From contig NZ_CP101505.1 of the NCBI RefSeq assembly GCF_024362345.1, positions 2,129,501 to 2,193,500 on the forward strand: a stretch of 64,000 bases of DNA, given 5' to 3'. Of the stretch, positions 1 to 7,398 are shown piece by piece. A model generated the notes under the pieces. That model was not told where the DNA came from, did not search any database, and worked only from the letters and a program-made list of their open reading frames with translations. The position numbers and the translations under genes were made by a program. Each line of letters opens with the position of its first letter. The first letter of the stretch is position 1. Source of the stretch: Polaribacter dokdonensis. GTDB lineage: Bacteria > Bacteroidota > Bacteroidia > Flavobacteriales > Flavobacteriaceae.

Positions 1-375
1 TGCATCTATAGGTTCCCAAAGTTCAATTTTATTGCCTTCGTTATCTAAAATCCAACCAAATTTTCCATATTCAAATTCTTGCATTTCACCTACAATAGTA
101 ACTCCTTCTTTTTTTAACTCTTTTAAAAGTTCTACTAAATTTTCAACTCTATAATTAAACATAAAGTCTTTTTTAGAAGGTTCAAAATATTTGCTTTTTT
201 CTGCAAAAGGGCTCCATTGAGTAGAACAATCATTTCCTTGTTTGTCTTTCCACCAAAAGGTAGATCCATAATCATCAGTATTGAAACCTAAATGTTTCTG
301 ATACCAATCTTTTGACGCTTTTGGATCTTCGCTTTTAAAAAATAGACCTCCAATTCCTGTTACTCTTTTCTTCAT
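1..375 (-). CDS. VOC (glyoxalase/bleomycin-resistance fold) protein, 3' end cut by window
   Basis: The frame is open from an ATG at 373-375 to the window edge, so 125 residues are visible and the C-terminus is missing. The sequence reads as a single vicinal-oxygen-chelate module: an N-terminal strand (VTGIGGLFFK), a DWYQKHLGF helix that is typical of the family, and a closing strand NKIELWEP whose Glu usually binds the metal. Such proteins are metal-dependent lyases, dioxygenases or resistance proteins, and the substrate cannot be read from the sequence. The gene begins 2 bp after the stop of the DUF1801 gene and is probably the last member of the panB-led minus-strand operon. Confidence 0.8.
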   Translation of the reverse strand, partial: MKKRVTGIGGLFFKSEDPKASKDWYQKHLGFNTDDYGSTFWWKDKQGNDCSTQWSPFAEKSKYFEPSKKDFMFNYRVENLVELLKELKKEGVTIVGEMQEFEYGKFGWILDNEGNKIELWEPIDA

Positions 376-377
376 TT

Positions 378-836
378 CTATTTCTTTTTAATGTTGTTTT
401 CGTAAATCGCTATCCATTCTTTAACATCCATTTTTGTGCAAAGTTCTGCAATTAAATCAAAGGGAATTTCTTCAATTTTTTTAAATCGAATACAACTTTT
501 GCCCATATCTAATTTGCGTTTACAATGTTTAGGATATTCTGACACAAACCAATCTAATAGCTCTTTTTTAGCATAAATACCTGAATGATAAAGATTTATA
601 GAGTTTTTTTGAGATGCAATGTTTATGAATGGTAAAGGAGTATTTGGCTGACAATGATAACCATCTGGATATGTGGTTAATGGAACATAAAATCCAATCA
701 TTTTATAGAGCATACCTTCTTCAAAACCTGTAGGTAAATTATCAGCAATAGTTTTTGCTAATTTTTGAAATACTTGTTGTCTTTCTTGAGGTATTTGGGC
801 TATGTATTCTTCAGGCGAATTTGCTTCGTAAGTCAT
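378..836 (-). CDS. DUF1801 domain-containing protein
   Basis: A 152-residue cytoplasmic protein without signal peptide or membrane segment. The layout fits the DUF1801/YdhG-like fold: an N-terminal helix (PEEYIAQIPQERQQVF), a central GMLYKMIGFYVP segment, a strand with ASQKNSINLYHSGIY, and a C-terminal KSCIRFKKIEEIPFDLIAELC helix. Members are small proteins of unknown biochemical role, often described as iron-binding frataxin-like folds. It lies between a 2-hydroxyacid dehydrogenase gene (32 bp upstream) and a VOC gene (2 bp downstream), so it is probably cotranscribed. The family call is from recognised motifs; no function is asserted. Confidence 0.75.
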   Translation of the reverse strand: MTYEANSPEEYIAQIPQERQQVFQKLAKTIADNLPTGFEEGMLYKMIGFYVPLTTYPDGYHCQPNTPLPFINIASQKNSINLYHSGIYAKKELLDWFVSEYPKHCKRKLDMGKSCIRFKKIEEIPFDLIAELCTKMDVKEWIAIYENNIKKK

Positions 837-868
837 GCTCTAAATTTTTGGTTGATGAATGGCTTAAG

Positions 869-1807
869 TTAGCAAAAATTATTTTTTATTTTATTTACTA
901 TAGTTTGTGCCAATTTTTGCTTGCTTTCAATGGTCCAACCAGCAACATGTGGAGATAAAATTACATTTTCTGCTTGAATCAAATAGTTAAAAGCTTCTGG
1001 CATGTTGTTGTTAGAAAATAGGTTTTCGAAAGATGATTTTTCGTATTCTAAAACATCTAATCCAGCACCTAAAACTTTACCACATTTTAAGGCAGTAACT
1101 AAGTCTTTGGTAACTACAGATGTTCCACGTGCAGTATTTATTAACCAGAAATCTTTCTTAAAATTATTAATAAATTCTTTGTTTATCATGTTTTTGGTAA
1201 GCTGAGTTTGTGGTGTATGTAAGCTTAGAACATCACTTTTATTTTGTAATTCTTGTAAGGAAACCTGGGTGCAATTGTCATCACCAACATTGGGTTTAAT
1301 ATCATAACAAAGTACTTCTACATCAAAACCTCTTAGTTTTTTGGCAAAAGATTTACCCATATTTCCATAGCCAATTAGGCCTACAGTTTTACCATCTAAC
1401 TCTAAACCTCTATTGTCTTCACGCAACCATTTTCCTTGCCTAACTTCGTTATCAGCTTTGTTTAATTTATTAAATAAAGAAAGTAACATAGCTAAAGAGT
1501 GTTCACCAACTGCATTTCTATTACCTTCTGGAGCTGCAATTAGTTTTATTCTTTTACTTTCTGCATAATCACAATCTATATTCTCTAAACCAGCTCCTAC
1601 TCTACCTATAAACTTTAGTTTTGTGCATTTGTTTAAAAACGTTTTATCAATCTTAAAACGACTTCTGATGATAAAACCATCATAATTTTGAATTTTAGCC
1701 TCTACTTCACTTTTTGATGAAGTATAATCTTCATCATTTATAAAACCTAAATCATTTAATTGATTGATAAGTAATGGGTGATTACTATCTAAGTGTAGAA
1801 TTTTCAT
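869..1807 (-). CDS. D-isomer-specific 2-hydroxyacid dehydrogenase (phosphoglycerate dehydrogenase-like)
   Basis: A 312-residue NAD-dependent dehydrogenase. The dinucleotide-binding loop is G146-x-G148-x-x-G151 (LIGYGNMG). The catalytic Arg is R227 (NTARG), the Glu is E256 and the His is H287 (SPHVAGW), so the active site looks intact. The family oxidises or reduces D-2-hydroxyacids; SerA-type phosphoglycerate dehydrogenases and glyoxylate or 2-ketoacid reductases share this architecture and cannot be told apart here. The length fits a short form without a C-terminal ACT domain. It starts 4 bp after the small membrane protein gene, in line with panB. A role in 2-ketoacid metabolism beside pantothenate synthesis is inference. 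Confidence 0.88.
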   Translation of the reverse strand: MKILHLDSNHPLLINQLNDLGFINDEDYTSSKSEVEAKIQNYDGFIIRSRFKIDKTFLNKCTKLKFIGRVGAGLENIDCDYAESKRIKLIAAPEGNRNAVGEHSLAMLLSLFNKLNKADNEVRQGKWLREDNRGLELDGKTVGLIGYGNMGKSFAKKLRGFDVEVLCYDIKPNVGDDNCTQVSLQELQNKSDVLSLHTPQTQLTKNMINKEFINNFKKDFWLINTARGTSVVTKDLVTALKCGKVLGAGLDVLEYEKSSFENLFSNNNMPEAFNYLIQAENVILSPHVAGWTIESKQKLAQTIVNKIKNNFC

Positions 1808-1811
1808 AAGG

Positions 1812-2051
1812 TTATTTTTTGTTGTTTAACCTGTGCTCTAGTTCTTTTATTCGTTCATTTTTATCTTTCAAATCCATTTTATAATAATATAAACTGGTAA
1901 TTAAATAAACTACAACAAAAGCTTGCCTTATGCTACTATTGTCAGAAAACTGAACATCAAAAAATGTATCTAAAAGATAGAGAATTCCAAAAGCAATTAA
2001 AGAAATGTAAGAAATACACTTTAAAATAAGTTTAATATTGTTCTTCTTCAT
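1812..2051 (-). CDS. small two-helix membrane protein, unknown function
   Basis: A 79-residue protein with two hydrophobic segments (about residues 8-27 and 43-58) followed by a charged, helical C-terminal tail ([14 protein letters not shown]) that could form a short coiled coil. I do not recognise a family. Its start overlaps the last 20 bp of panB, and it ends 4 bp before the dehydrogenase gene, so translational coupling within the operon is likely. The tight overlap supports it being a real gene rather than a chance frame. Confidence 0.7.
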   Translation of the reverse strand: MKKNNIKLILKCISYISLIAFGILYLLDTFFDVQFSDNSSIRQAFVVVYLITSLYYYKMDLKDKNERIKELEHRLNNKK

Positions 2052-2850
2052 TTGGGAAATCTTTACTTTTTACATCAGCTATATATTGTTGAAATGCACC
2101 TGTCATTTCTTTATATAAATCTAAATATCTACGTAAAAACCTTGGGTTGAATTCGTGTGTCATACCAACCATATCATGAGTAACTAAAACTTGACCATCA
2201 ACACCATTTCCTGCTCCAATACCTATTACAGGTATAGAAATTGCTTCTGCTACTTTTTGAGCTAATTTTGCTGGTACTTTTTCTAAAACTAAAGCAAAAC
2301 AGCCAATTCTCTCTAACATTAGAGCATCTTCCATTAACTTTTCGGCTTCTTCTTCTTCTTTGGCTCTAACAGTGTATGTACCAAATTTATAAATAGATTG
2401 TGGAGTTAAACCTAAGTGACCCATTACAGGTATTCCAGCATTTAAAATTCGTTTTATAGATTCTTTAATTTCTTTACCACCTTCTAATTTTATAGAGTGA
2501 CCACCACTCTCTTTCATAATTCGAATTGCAGAACGCAAAGCTTCTTTAGGGTCAGATTGATAACTACCAAATGGCAAATCTACAACTACTAAAGATCTTT
2601 CAATTGCTCTAACTACAGAGCTTGCATGATATATCATTTGATCTAAAGTAATTGGTAAAGTAGTCTCATGACCAGCCATAACATTAGAAGCAGAATCACC
2701 AACAAGTAAAACATCTACACCAGCATTATCTAATATTTTAGCCATGGTATAATCATATGCAGTTAACATAGAGATTTTCTCTCCATTGGCTTTCATTTCT
2801 ACTAAAGATTTTACAGTAACTCTTTTGTACTGTTTTTTTGCTACAGACAT
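2032..2850 (-). CDS. panB: 3-methyl-2-oxobutanoate hydroxymethyltransferase
   Basis: PanB transfers a hydroxymethyl group from 5,10-methylene-tetrahydrofolate to 2-oxoisovalerate, giving ketopantoate, the first step of pantothenate and CoA synthesis. The 272 residues match the family length. Magnesium ligands are visible as D52 (GDS), D91 (DLPFGSY) and E123 (KLEGG), and the catalytic Glu as E190 (LVLEKVP). Further hallmarks are TLPITLDQM and [12 protein letters not shown]. It leads a minus-strand operon whose next gene overlaps it by 20 bp. A TACTTTTA box on the minus strand about 20 bp upstream may be its promoter. No other pantothenate gene is nearby. Confidence 0.96.
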   Translation of the reverse strand: MSVAKKQYKRVTVKSLVEMKANGEKISMLTAYDYTMAKILDNAGVDVLLVGDSASNVMAGHETTLPITLDQMIYHASSVVRAIERSLVVVDLPFGSYQSDPKEALRSAIRIMKESGGHSIKLEGGKEIKESIKRILNAGIPVMGHLGLTPQSIYKFGTYTVRAKEEEEAEKLMEDALMLERIGCFALVLEKVPAKLAQKVAEAISIPVIGIGAGNGVDGQVLVTHDMVGMTHEFNPRFLRRYLDLYKEMTGAFQQYIADVKSKDFPNEEEQY

Positions 2851-2870
2851 AATATGTTTTTTGACGAGGG

Positions 2871-2878
2871 TAAAAGTA
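2871..2878 (-). promoter_or_regulatory. possible -7 promoter box for panB
   Basis: On the minus strand the bases read TACTTTTA, one change from the Bacteroidota -7 consensus TAnnTTTG, about 20 bp before the panB ATG. No convincing -33 TTTG was seen, so this is a weak call. Confidence 0.3.
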
Positions 2879-2972
2879 AGAAATAATCGCAGATTTTTAG
2901 GCCCTTAATACTTTCTATAATTTTATTGATATGCTTTTTTTGGTTAGATTTAACGATTCTAAATTTATTGAT

Positions 2973-3452
2973 ATGCAAAAAATTATTGTATTTATTATTG
3001 TTTTGGTATTCTCATTATCATTTCATGCTCAAGATAAATCAGCCGAAAATGATGTTAAAAAAGTAATTGAAACGTTCTTTGAAGGATTACACAAAGGAGA
3101 TAGTACTTTAATGGCTTCTACCCTGCATAAAGACATTAAAATTCAGACTACTTCTAGCATGAGAGGTCCTAATGGTTTGTTACAAACAGATTCTAGAGCA
3201 AAATTGCTTACGGCTATTGCCAATAAAAATCCAGAACATGTATATTTAGAAAAATTACTCTCTTACACTATTAAAATTGATGAAAATATAGCCTCAGTTT
3301 GGACTCCTTATGAGTTTTACTTTAATAATAACTTTAGTCATTGTGGAGCAAATTCTTTTCAACTTTTTAAAGATGGTAACAATTGGAAAATTATTTATTT
3401 GGTAGATATGAGAAGAAGAGATAACTGCCAAGCTCTAAAAGAAAAAAAATAA
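2973..3452 (+). CDS. secreted NTF2-like (SnoaL/lumazine-binding-type) protein
   Basis: The ATG at 2973 gives 159 residues and opens directly with a signal peptide (MQKIIVFIIVLVFSLSFHAQ). The longer frame from 2931 would put 14 polar residues in front of it, so the internal start is preferred. The mature part has the alternating helix and strand pattern of the nuclear transport factor 2 fold: a helix EVDVKKVIETFFEGLHKGDS-like segment, then strands ending in NSFQLFKDGNNWKIIYLVD. The fold serves many small-ligand roles, and none can be assigned. It stands alone 80 bp from panB (divergent) and 30 bp before a sigma factor gene on the same strand. Confidence 0.75.
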   Translation: MQKIIVFIIVLVFSLSFHAQDKSAENDVKKVIETFFEGLHKGDSTLMASTLHKDIKIQTTSSMRGPNGLLQTDSRAKLLTAIANKNPEHVYLEKLLSYTIKIDENIASVWTPYEFYFNNNFSHCGANSFQLFKDGNNWKIIYLVDMRRRDNCQALKEKK

Positions 3453-3454
3453 GT

Positions 3455-3462
3455 TATATTTG
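3455..3462 (+). promoter_or_regulatory. possible -7 promoter box for the sigma factor gene
   Basis: TATATTTG is an exact match to TAnnTTTG, 20 bp before the sigma factor ATG. No TTTG sits at the right -33 spacing, and the upstream stop codon is only 3 bp away, so read-through from the upstream gene is equally possible. Confidence 0.35.
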
Positions 3463-3482
3463 ATTTTTTCCTGAAACTAAGA

Positions 3483-4049
3483 ATGTTACAAAATCAAAAT
3501 ACTTTAAACCCTAACAAATGGATAGATGAATATGCAGACTATCTATTTAACTATGCTGTAGTTCGCGTAAACAATAGCGATTTAGCAAAAGACTTAGTGC
3601 AAGACACCTTTTTTGCAGGGTTAAAATCTGCAAAGAACTTTCAAGGTAAAGCATCAGAAAGAACTTGGCTGGTATCTATTTTAAAACGAAAAGTAATAGA
3701 CCACTATAGAAAAATAAATTCTAAAAAAGGTCAGGCAGAAGTTAGAATGAATTTTTACAATGATGGTGAAAATGAAGGTAATTGGTTAGAAGAGAGAGTA
3801 CCTCAAGATTGGAATAATGCTTCAGAAAAAGCTATTGAAAACGAAGAACTTAAAAGCCAAATAGACGTTTGTATTGATAATTTACCAGAGAAATATGCTA
3901 TGGTATTTAGAATGAAAACAATACAAGAATTCGAAACAGAAGAAATCTGTAAGGAGTTAGAGATAACTGCGTCCAATTTATGGGTAATTATCCATAGAGC
4001 TAGAACGCAATTAAGGAAATGTATGGAAGATAACTGGTTTAATAATTAA
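3483..4049 (+). CDS. ECF-type RNA polymerase sigma-70 family factor
   Basis: A 188-residue sigma factor. Region 2 spans about residues 15-77, with DLAKDLVQDTFFAGLKS and the -10 recognition helix ending in RTWLVSILKRKVIDHYRK. Region 4 spans about 120-182, with a helix-turn-helix around EICKELEITASNLWVIIHRAR. Regions 1 and 3 are absent, as in ECF (group 4) factors. It directs RNA polymerase to its own promoter set, normally under control of a partner anti-sigma. The next gene starts 3 bp downstream and carries a zinc-type anti-sigma motif, making this a probable sigma/anti-sigma operon. Target promoters cannot be deduced. Confidence 0.92.
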   Translation: MLQNQNTLNPNKWIDEYADYLFNYAVVRVNNSDLAKDLVQDTFFAGLKSAKNFQGKASERTWLVSILKRKVIDHYRKINSKKGQAEVRMNFYNDGENEGNWLEERVPQDWNNASEKAIENEELKSQIDVCIDNLPEKYAMVFRMKTIQEFETEEICKELEITASNLWVIIHRARTQLRKCMEDNWFNN

Positions 4050-4052
4050 GAG

Positions 4053-4316
4053 ATGTTTAAAAGATTAAATATAACTTGTGATGAAGCCACAAAAATTTGT
4101 GACAAAAATCAATATGGGGAGGCTACAATTTTAGAAAAGATAAAATTAAATCTTCATTTTTTGCGCTGTGAAATTTGTAAACTTTACACAAAACAAAACC
4201 TATTGTTAAGTGTTTTTTATAAGAAAAAAGCAGAGGATTGTAAGAAGATTCATCATTGTTTAACTTCGGAAGAAAAAGAGGTTTTAAAACAAAAATTGAA
4301 AGAGGTTAAGGCCTAA
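4053..4316 (+). CDS. small zinc-binding partner of the ECF sigma factor (ZAS-like motif)
   Basis: An 87-residue soluble protein with H35-x3-C39-x2-C42 (HFLRCEIC), the signature of zinc anti-sigma domains, plus C9, C16 and C57 that could complete a metal site. There is no membrane segment, unlike most anti-sigma proteins, so it would act in the cytoplasm. It starts 3 bp after the sigma gene and is followed by a strong terminator. In related genomes short proteins like this are left as hypothetical. Anti-sigma function is inferred from the motif and the operon; a redox- or metal-sensing role is possible. Confidence 0.65.
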   Translation: MFKRLNITCDEATKICDKNQYGEATILEKIKLNLHFLRCEICKLYTKQNLLLSVFYKKKAEDCKKIHHCLTSEEKEVLKQKLKEVKA

Positions 4317-4359
4317 ACTAAATACAGTTTTTAAACTGTAATTTTTAAGGATTAAATAG

Positions 4360-4397
4360 AAACGGATTTTTTATAGAAATATAAAGTCCGTTTTTTT
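4360..4397 (+). terminator. Rho-independent terminator after the ECF sigma operon
   Basis: AAACGGA at 4360-4366 pairs with TCCGTTT at 4387-4393, with inner A/T pairs around a GAAA loop, followed by a T run. A separate perfect palindrome (TACAGTTT-TT-AAACTGTA, 4323-4340) lies just upstream. Confidence 0.8.
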
Positions 4398-4418
4398 ATT
4401 TTTGATAAAAATTTAAGC

Positions 4419-5063
4419 ATGCATTTCCTACCAGAAAAATTAGATGATTATGTTGTAGAACATTCGCAACAAGAACCAAAAATTCTAAAAGAATTAAGTA
4501 GAGAAACTTGGCAAAAGGTATTGAATCCTAGAATGTTAAGTGGTGCTTATCAAGGAAGGTTACTGTCTATTTTATCAAAATTAATAAACCCAAAACATAT
4601 TTTAGAGATAGGAACATATACAGGTTATTCTGCTTTGTGTTTGGCAGAAGGTTTACAAAAAGAAGGCACAATAATCACTTTAGATAAAAATGAAGAACTA
4701 GAAACACTTCAAAATAAATATTTCGAAAAATCAGGTTATAGAAATCAGATTGTACAAAAAGTTGGTAATGCCTTAGATATTATACCAACCATTGAAGAAA
4801 AGTTCGATTTGGTTTTTATTGATGCAGATAAATCTAACTACTCCAATTACTTTCATTTGATAATCGATAAAATGAAACCAGGAGGCATTATTTTATCTGA
4901 TAATGTACTTTGGAGTGGAAAAGTCATAGAAAAACTAGATCCTAAAGATAATGACACCAAAGAATTGTTGGCTTATAATAAATTATTAAATACAGATAAT
5001 AGAATAGAAACAGTGCTGCTACCTATTAGAGATGGATTAACGATAAGTAGAGTAAAAAAGTAG
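4419..5063 (+). CDS. SAM-dependent O-methyltransferase (caffeoyl-CoA OMT-like)
   Basis: A 214-residue class I methyltransferase. The SAM-binding motif I is ILEIGTYTGYSAL, an acidic ribose-binding segment is TLDKNEEL, the metal and catalytic region is LVFIDADKSNYSNYF, and a further motif is GGIILSDNVLWSG. This matches the bacterial family related to catechol and caffeoyl-CoA O-methyltransferases, which methylate hydroxyl groups with a divalent metal. The natural substrate is unknown. It follows a strong terminator and ends 7 bp from the convergent tatA gene, with a shared hairpin between them. A TATTTTTG box at 4397-4404 may drive it. Confidence 0.9.
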   Translation: MHFLPEKLDDYVVEHSQQEPKILKELSRETWQKVLNPRMLSGAYQGRLLSILSKLINPKHILEIGTYTGYSALCLAEGLQKEGTIITLDKNEELETLQNKYFEKSGYRNQIVQKVGNALDIIPTIEEKFDLVFIDADKSNYSNYFHLIIDKMKPGGIILSDNVLWSGKVIEKLDPKDNDTKELLAYNKLLNTDNRIETVLLPIRDGLTISRVKK

Positions 5064-5077
5064 ATAAATATTATCTA
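5061..5077. terminator. compact bidirectional terminator hairpin between two convergent genes
   Basis: TAGATAA at 5061-5067 pairs with TTATCTA at 5071-5077 around a 3-nt loop. The stem contains the TAG stop of the methyltransferase and the TAA stop of tatA, with A and T runs on both sides. Confidence 0.6.
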
Positions 5078-5355
5078 TTTCTTTTAATTGGGCCAGTAAA
5101 GTCATCTAACTTATCCTTAACCCCATTAACTTCTTTAGTAATGTCTTTGGTAACATCTAAGTCTAAATCATTTAATTTAGCACTTTCGTTAATTTCTTTT
5201 TTAATGTCATTAGTAGCATCTTTAACTTGACGAATTCCCTTACCTAAACCTCTTGCGATTTCAGGAATTTTATCTGCACCAAAGACCATAACTACAATTA
5301 ACATAATTACAAAAACTTCTGGAGTACCAATAAACAGAAAATGTGTGCTTAACAT
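5071..5355 (-). CDS. tatA: Sec-independent (twin-arginine) translocase subunit TatA/E
   Basis: A 94-residue protein with the TatA layout: a single N-terminal membrane helix (about residues 5-23, preceded by GTPE), the FGADKIPEIARGLGKGIRQ hinge and amphipathic helix, then a charged tail with DITKEV and KLDDF stretches. TatA oligomers form the pore-like element that carries folded, twin-arginine-tagged proteins across the inner membrane. The window holds at least one likely Tat substrate, the molybdenum hydroxylase large subunit at 59120-61270. No tatC is nearby. A perfect TATCTTTG box ends 4 bp before the start codon, so the transcript may be leaderless. Confidence 0.93.
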   Translation of the reverse strand: MLSTHFLFIGTPEVFVIMLIVVMVFGADKIPEIARGLGKGIRQVKDATNDIKKEINESAKLNDLDLDVTKDITKEVNGVKDKLDDFTGPIKRNR

Positions 5356-5359
5356 AGTG

Positions 5360-5367
5360 CAAAGATA
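5360..5367 (-). promoter_or_regulatory. -7 promoter box of tatA
   Basis: The minus strand reads TATCTTTG, an exact TAnnTTTG match. Only 4 bp separate it from the ATG, which would place the transcription start at or next to the start codon. Confidence 0.55.
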
Positions 5368-5559
5368 AAGTTAATTCTAATAAATAATTTGTTATGCAAG
5401 CCAAAATTTTAGTTTTTAACGCTTATTTAATATTCTGATTGTTAAATAATTGCAAAACTTTGTATAATTAAAAACCTGTAAATCAATGGTTTGTAAATTT
5501 ATTTTTCCAAAATGGAATATTTTTCTAATGTTCGTTCCGTTTTTATCAAAATTATTATT

Positions 5560-5567
5560 TAACTTTG
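5560..5567 (+). promoter_or_regulatory. possible -7 promoter box for the gene at 5594
   Basis: TAACTTTG matches TAnnTTTG and lies 26 bp before the chosen ATG at 5594. It falls inside the longer frame that starts at 5486, which argues for the shorter protein. Confidence 0.35.
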
Positions 5568-5593
5568 TTGCTTTAACCCTTAAACCCCTTAAG

Positions 5594-6091
5594 ATGAAAC
5601 CCCTAAGAAAAGTTGCAGCGCTAGCTGTATTGCTTGTTGGTATATTTGCTTTTAGTAAAGCAGAAATGTCTTCAGAAAAACTAAGCCTTAATTTAGATAA
5701 TATTAACGTAATTGAAACCTTATCCAAACAACAGTTTGAGTGTAGGCCTACTTCTGATTTTATGTTTTATGTAGAAACTGATCTTGTAAAAAAGATTCGT
5801 GGTGCAAATAATGTAAATGCTAAGGTTTATATTTTAGATAAAGTTTCAGGTAGAAAAGCCTTATTAGCTGATGAGAACGTTCAAATTAAAAAGTTTGAAG
5901 GTGCAATTGAGTTAAAAGATCATAGTGCATCTACTAATTTTAAAAGTTCATTGATTAAAAATGGCGATTTAATAATTGGTAATGCAGAAGTAGCTCCTTA
6001 CACTTTTAATGAGTTAATTCAGTATGAGTCTATTTACAACAGTTATTTAAACTCAACGAATAAATTACTTAGATTAAAGAGGTCTATCTAA
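5594..6091 (+). CDS. conserved-looking secreted or membrane-anchored protein, unknown function
   Basis: The frame is open from 5486, but the ATG at 5594 is chosen because it begins a clean signal or anchor sequence (MKPLRKVAALAVLLVGIFAF) and sits 26 bp after a TAACTTTG promoter box. This gives 165 residues. The mature region is hydrophilic, with one Cys (QFECRP), and a plausible beta-rich pattern (ANVNAKVYILDKVSGRKAL). I do not recognise the family. It is followed by a strong terminator, so it is probably monocistronic. Confidence 0.65.
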   Translation: MKPLRKVAALAVLLVGIFAFSKAEMSSEKLSLNLDNINVIETLSKQQFECRPTSDFMFYVETDLVKKIRGANNVNAKVYILDKVSGRKALLADENVQIKKFEGAIELKDHSASTNFKSSLIKNGDLIIGNAEVAPYTFNELIQYESIYNSYLNSTNKLLRLKRSI

Positions 6092-6120
6092 CAGTATATT
6101 ACCCCTAACCCCTAGAATCT

Positions 6121-6158
6121 AAAACCTAAAAGCTATATGCTTTTAGGTTTTATTTTTT
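6121..6158 (+). terminator. strong Rho-independent terminator
   Basis: A perfect 13-bp stem (6121-6133 with 6139-6151, containing CCTAAAAGC) closes a 5-nt loop and is followed by a T-rich run. It ends the transcript of the gene at 5594. The ATG at 6137 lies in its loop. Confidence 0.88.
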
Positions 6159-6172
6159 TTATATTTACAGCA

Positions 6173-6409
6173 ATGATAGATTTAAGCGTAAAAGAAATTT
6201 ATACCATTGTTGGGCTTTTAATGTTGATATTAGCAGCATTTAGTTATTCTCAAAACAAAAAACTTACGTTGGTTTGTGGTATTTCAGGTGCTTATTTAGT
6301 GCTGAACTACTTTCTACCTAAAAATTTATTTTTTGATATTGTTTCTTTTCTAGTAATAATCTTTCCTTTCGTTTATGCTAGAGTTTATAAGAAGAGTCTT
6401 TTAGATTAA
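6173..6409 (+). CDS. small three-helix membrane protein, unknown function
   Basis: The chosen ATG at 6173 gives 78 residues. An in-frame ATG at 6137 lies inside the loop of a perfect terminator hairpin and is unlikely to be used. Three hydrophobic stretches (about residues 9-25, 31-47 and 54-69) separated by short charged loops (NKKLT, LPKN) make a compact integral membrane protein with a basic C-terminus. No family is recognised. It is convergent with the RNA methyltransferase gene, with 3 bp between the stops. Confidence 0.65.
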   Translation: MIDLSVKEIYTIVGLLMLILAAFSYSQNKKLTLVCGISGAYLVLNYFLPKNLFFDIVSFLVIIFPFVYARVYKKSLLD

Positions 6410-6412
6410 ATG

Positions 6413-6871
6413 CTATTGGAAATTTAATTTTGCTTGTCTATCATACATTACAATACTACCAGCTACAGAAACATTTAAGCTTAATTCAGATTTAAATTTT
6501 ACCAAATGATGCGATTTTTCAATTGCTAATTTAGATAACCCATGATCTTCTGCACCAAGTAAATACACACAACGTTTTGGATGTTTAAATGTTTCTAATT
6601 GAACAGATTTTTCATCTAATTCCACACCAACTAACATGGCTCCTTTTGGTAAATTATTAAAGAAATCATCGAAGTTTTCATAATGGAAATAAGGCATTGC
6701 ACCAGTTGCTTTATGCGTATCACAAGCTTGTTTTGCATATCTATTACCAATGGTAAAAATAAAACTTGCACCCATATTTTGGGCAGATCTCCAAAGAACG
6801 CCTAAGTTTTCAGGTGTTTTTCCATTTTGAATTCCAATACCAAAGAAGCCTTGTTCTAAATTGTTTACCAT
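6413..6871 (-). CDS. TrmH/SpoU-family RNA 2'-O-methyltransferase (first of two)
   Basis: A 152-residue SPOUT-class protein about the size of the catalytic domain alone. Visible motifs are the N-terminal NLGVLWRSAQNMGAS (motif 1, with the usual Asn and Arg), LLGAEDHGLS (motif 2) and LSLNVSVAGSIVMYDR (motif 3), which form the knotted SAM site. The family methylates the 2'-hydroxyl of tRNA or rRNA nucleotides. It lacks an added RNA-binding domain. The target is not determinable; a second member of the family is at 11175-11708. More than 500 bp of largely noncoding DNA follows upstream of its start. Confidence 0.88.
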   Translation of the reverse strand: MVNNLEQGFFGIGIQNGKTPENLGVLWRSAQNMGASFIFTIGNRYAKQACDTHKATGAMPYFHYENFDDFFNNLPKGAMLVGVELDEKSVQLETFKHPKRCVYLLGAEDHGLSKLAIEKSHHLVKFKSELSLNVSVAGSIVMYDRQAKLNFQ

Positions 6872-6960
6872 TTTCTTTAATTTACAATTGTTTTAGAATA
6901 AGCATACTTTGAATAATATAATAGTCGCATGTTTTTAATAATGTTAAAATTAGTCAATTA

Positions 6961-7145
6961 TTTTAAGGTTATAGGTATAATTTAAAGTAGATATTATCAA
7001 ACATATATAAAATTAATCTCCCTTTTTTGGGGAGGCCTCTCCCCATTTATGAGGAGAAATAAATTTCCCCATAAATGGGGATTGACTCATATTCTTTTAA
7101 TTCACGTTTTTGTGTTGTTAGTTTTAAACCTATAACTTTTAAACA
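6961..7145. repeat. nested inverted-repeat element, possibly a MITE-like or dispersed repeat
   Basis: No gene is visible from 6872 to 7398. Within it, a 9-bp inverted repeat (GTTATAGGT near 6968-6976 against ACCTATAAC near 7129-7137) encloses two smaller hairpins: CTCCC/GGGAG around 7019-7035, and a perfect 12-bp stem at 7040-7051 with 7070-7081 (core CCCCATTTATG). The GC-rich cores stand out in very AT-rich DNA. Short palindromic repeats with CTCCCC cores are common in flavobacterial genomes, but I cannot test copy number here. The rest of the interval (7146-7398) shows nothing. Confidence 0.4.
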
Positions 7146-7398
7146 TTTTTTCGTTTTAAAATAACTAAAGAAACTAATAATTCTCCTCCAATATCCCCCG
7201 AAAAATTAGTGAACTAAAAATTGTGGTTAAAATTATTTTTTACTGCTAATTCTGAAATATATTAATACAGGTTAAAATAAATAGAGACTTACCATCTTCT
7301 GTCAAAATATGTGAAAGCTATAAAAAGACATTAAAAATATTTAAGACGAGTTTACATTCTGAAAATCGAAAGAGTAAGTATAATTAATCGAAGAGCAA

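Noticed and set aside
5486..5593. 36-residue N-terminal extension of the gene at 5594
   Set aside because: It would precede a clean signal sequence and spans a TAACTTTG promoter box; the later ATG is more natural.
6137..6172. Earlier ATG for the small membrane protein
   Set aside because: It lies in the loop of a perfect 13-bp terminator, so it should not be part of the same message.
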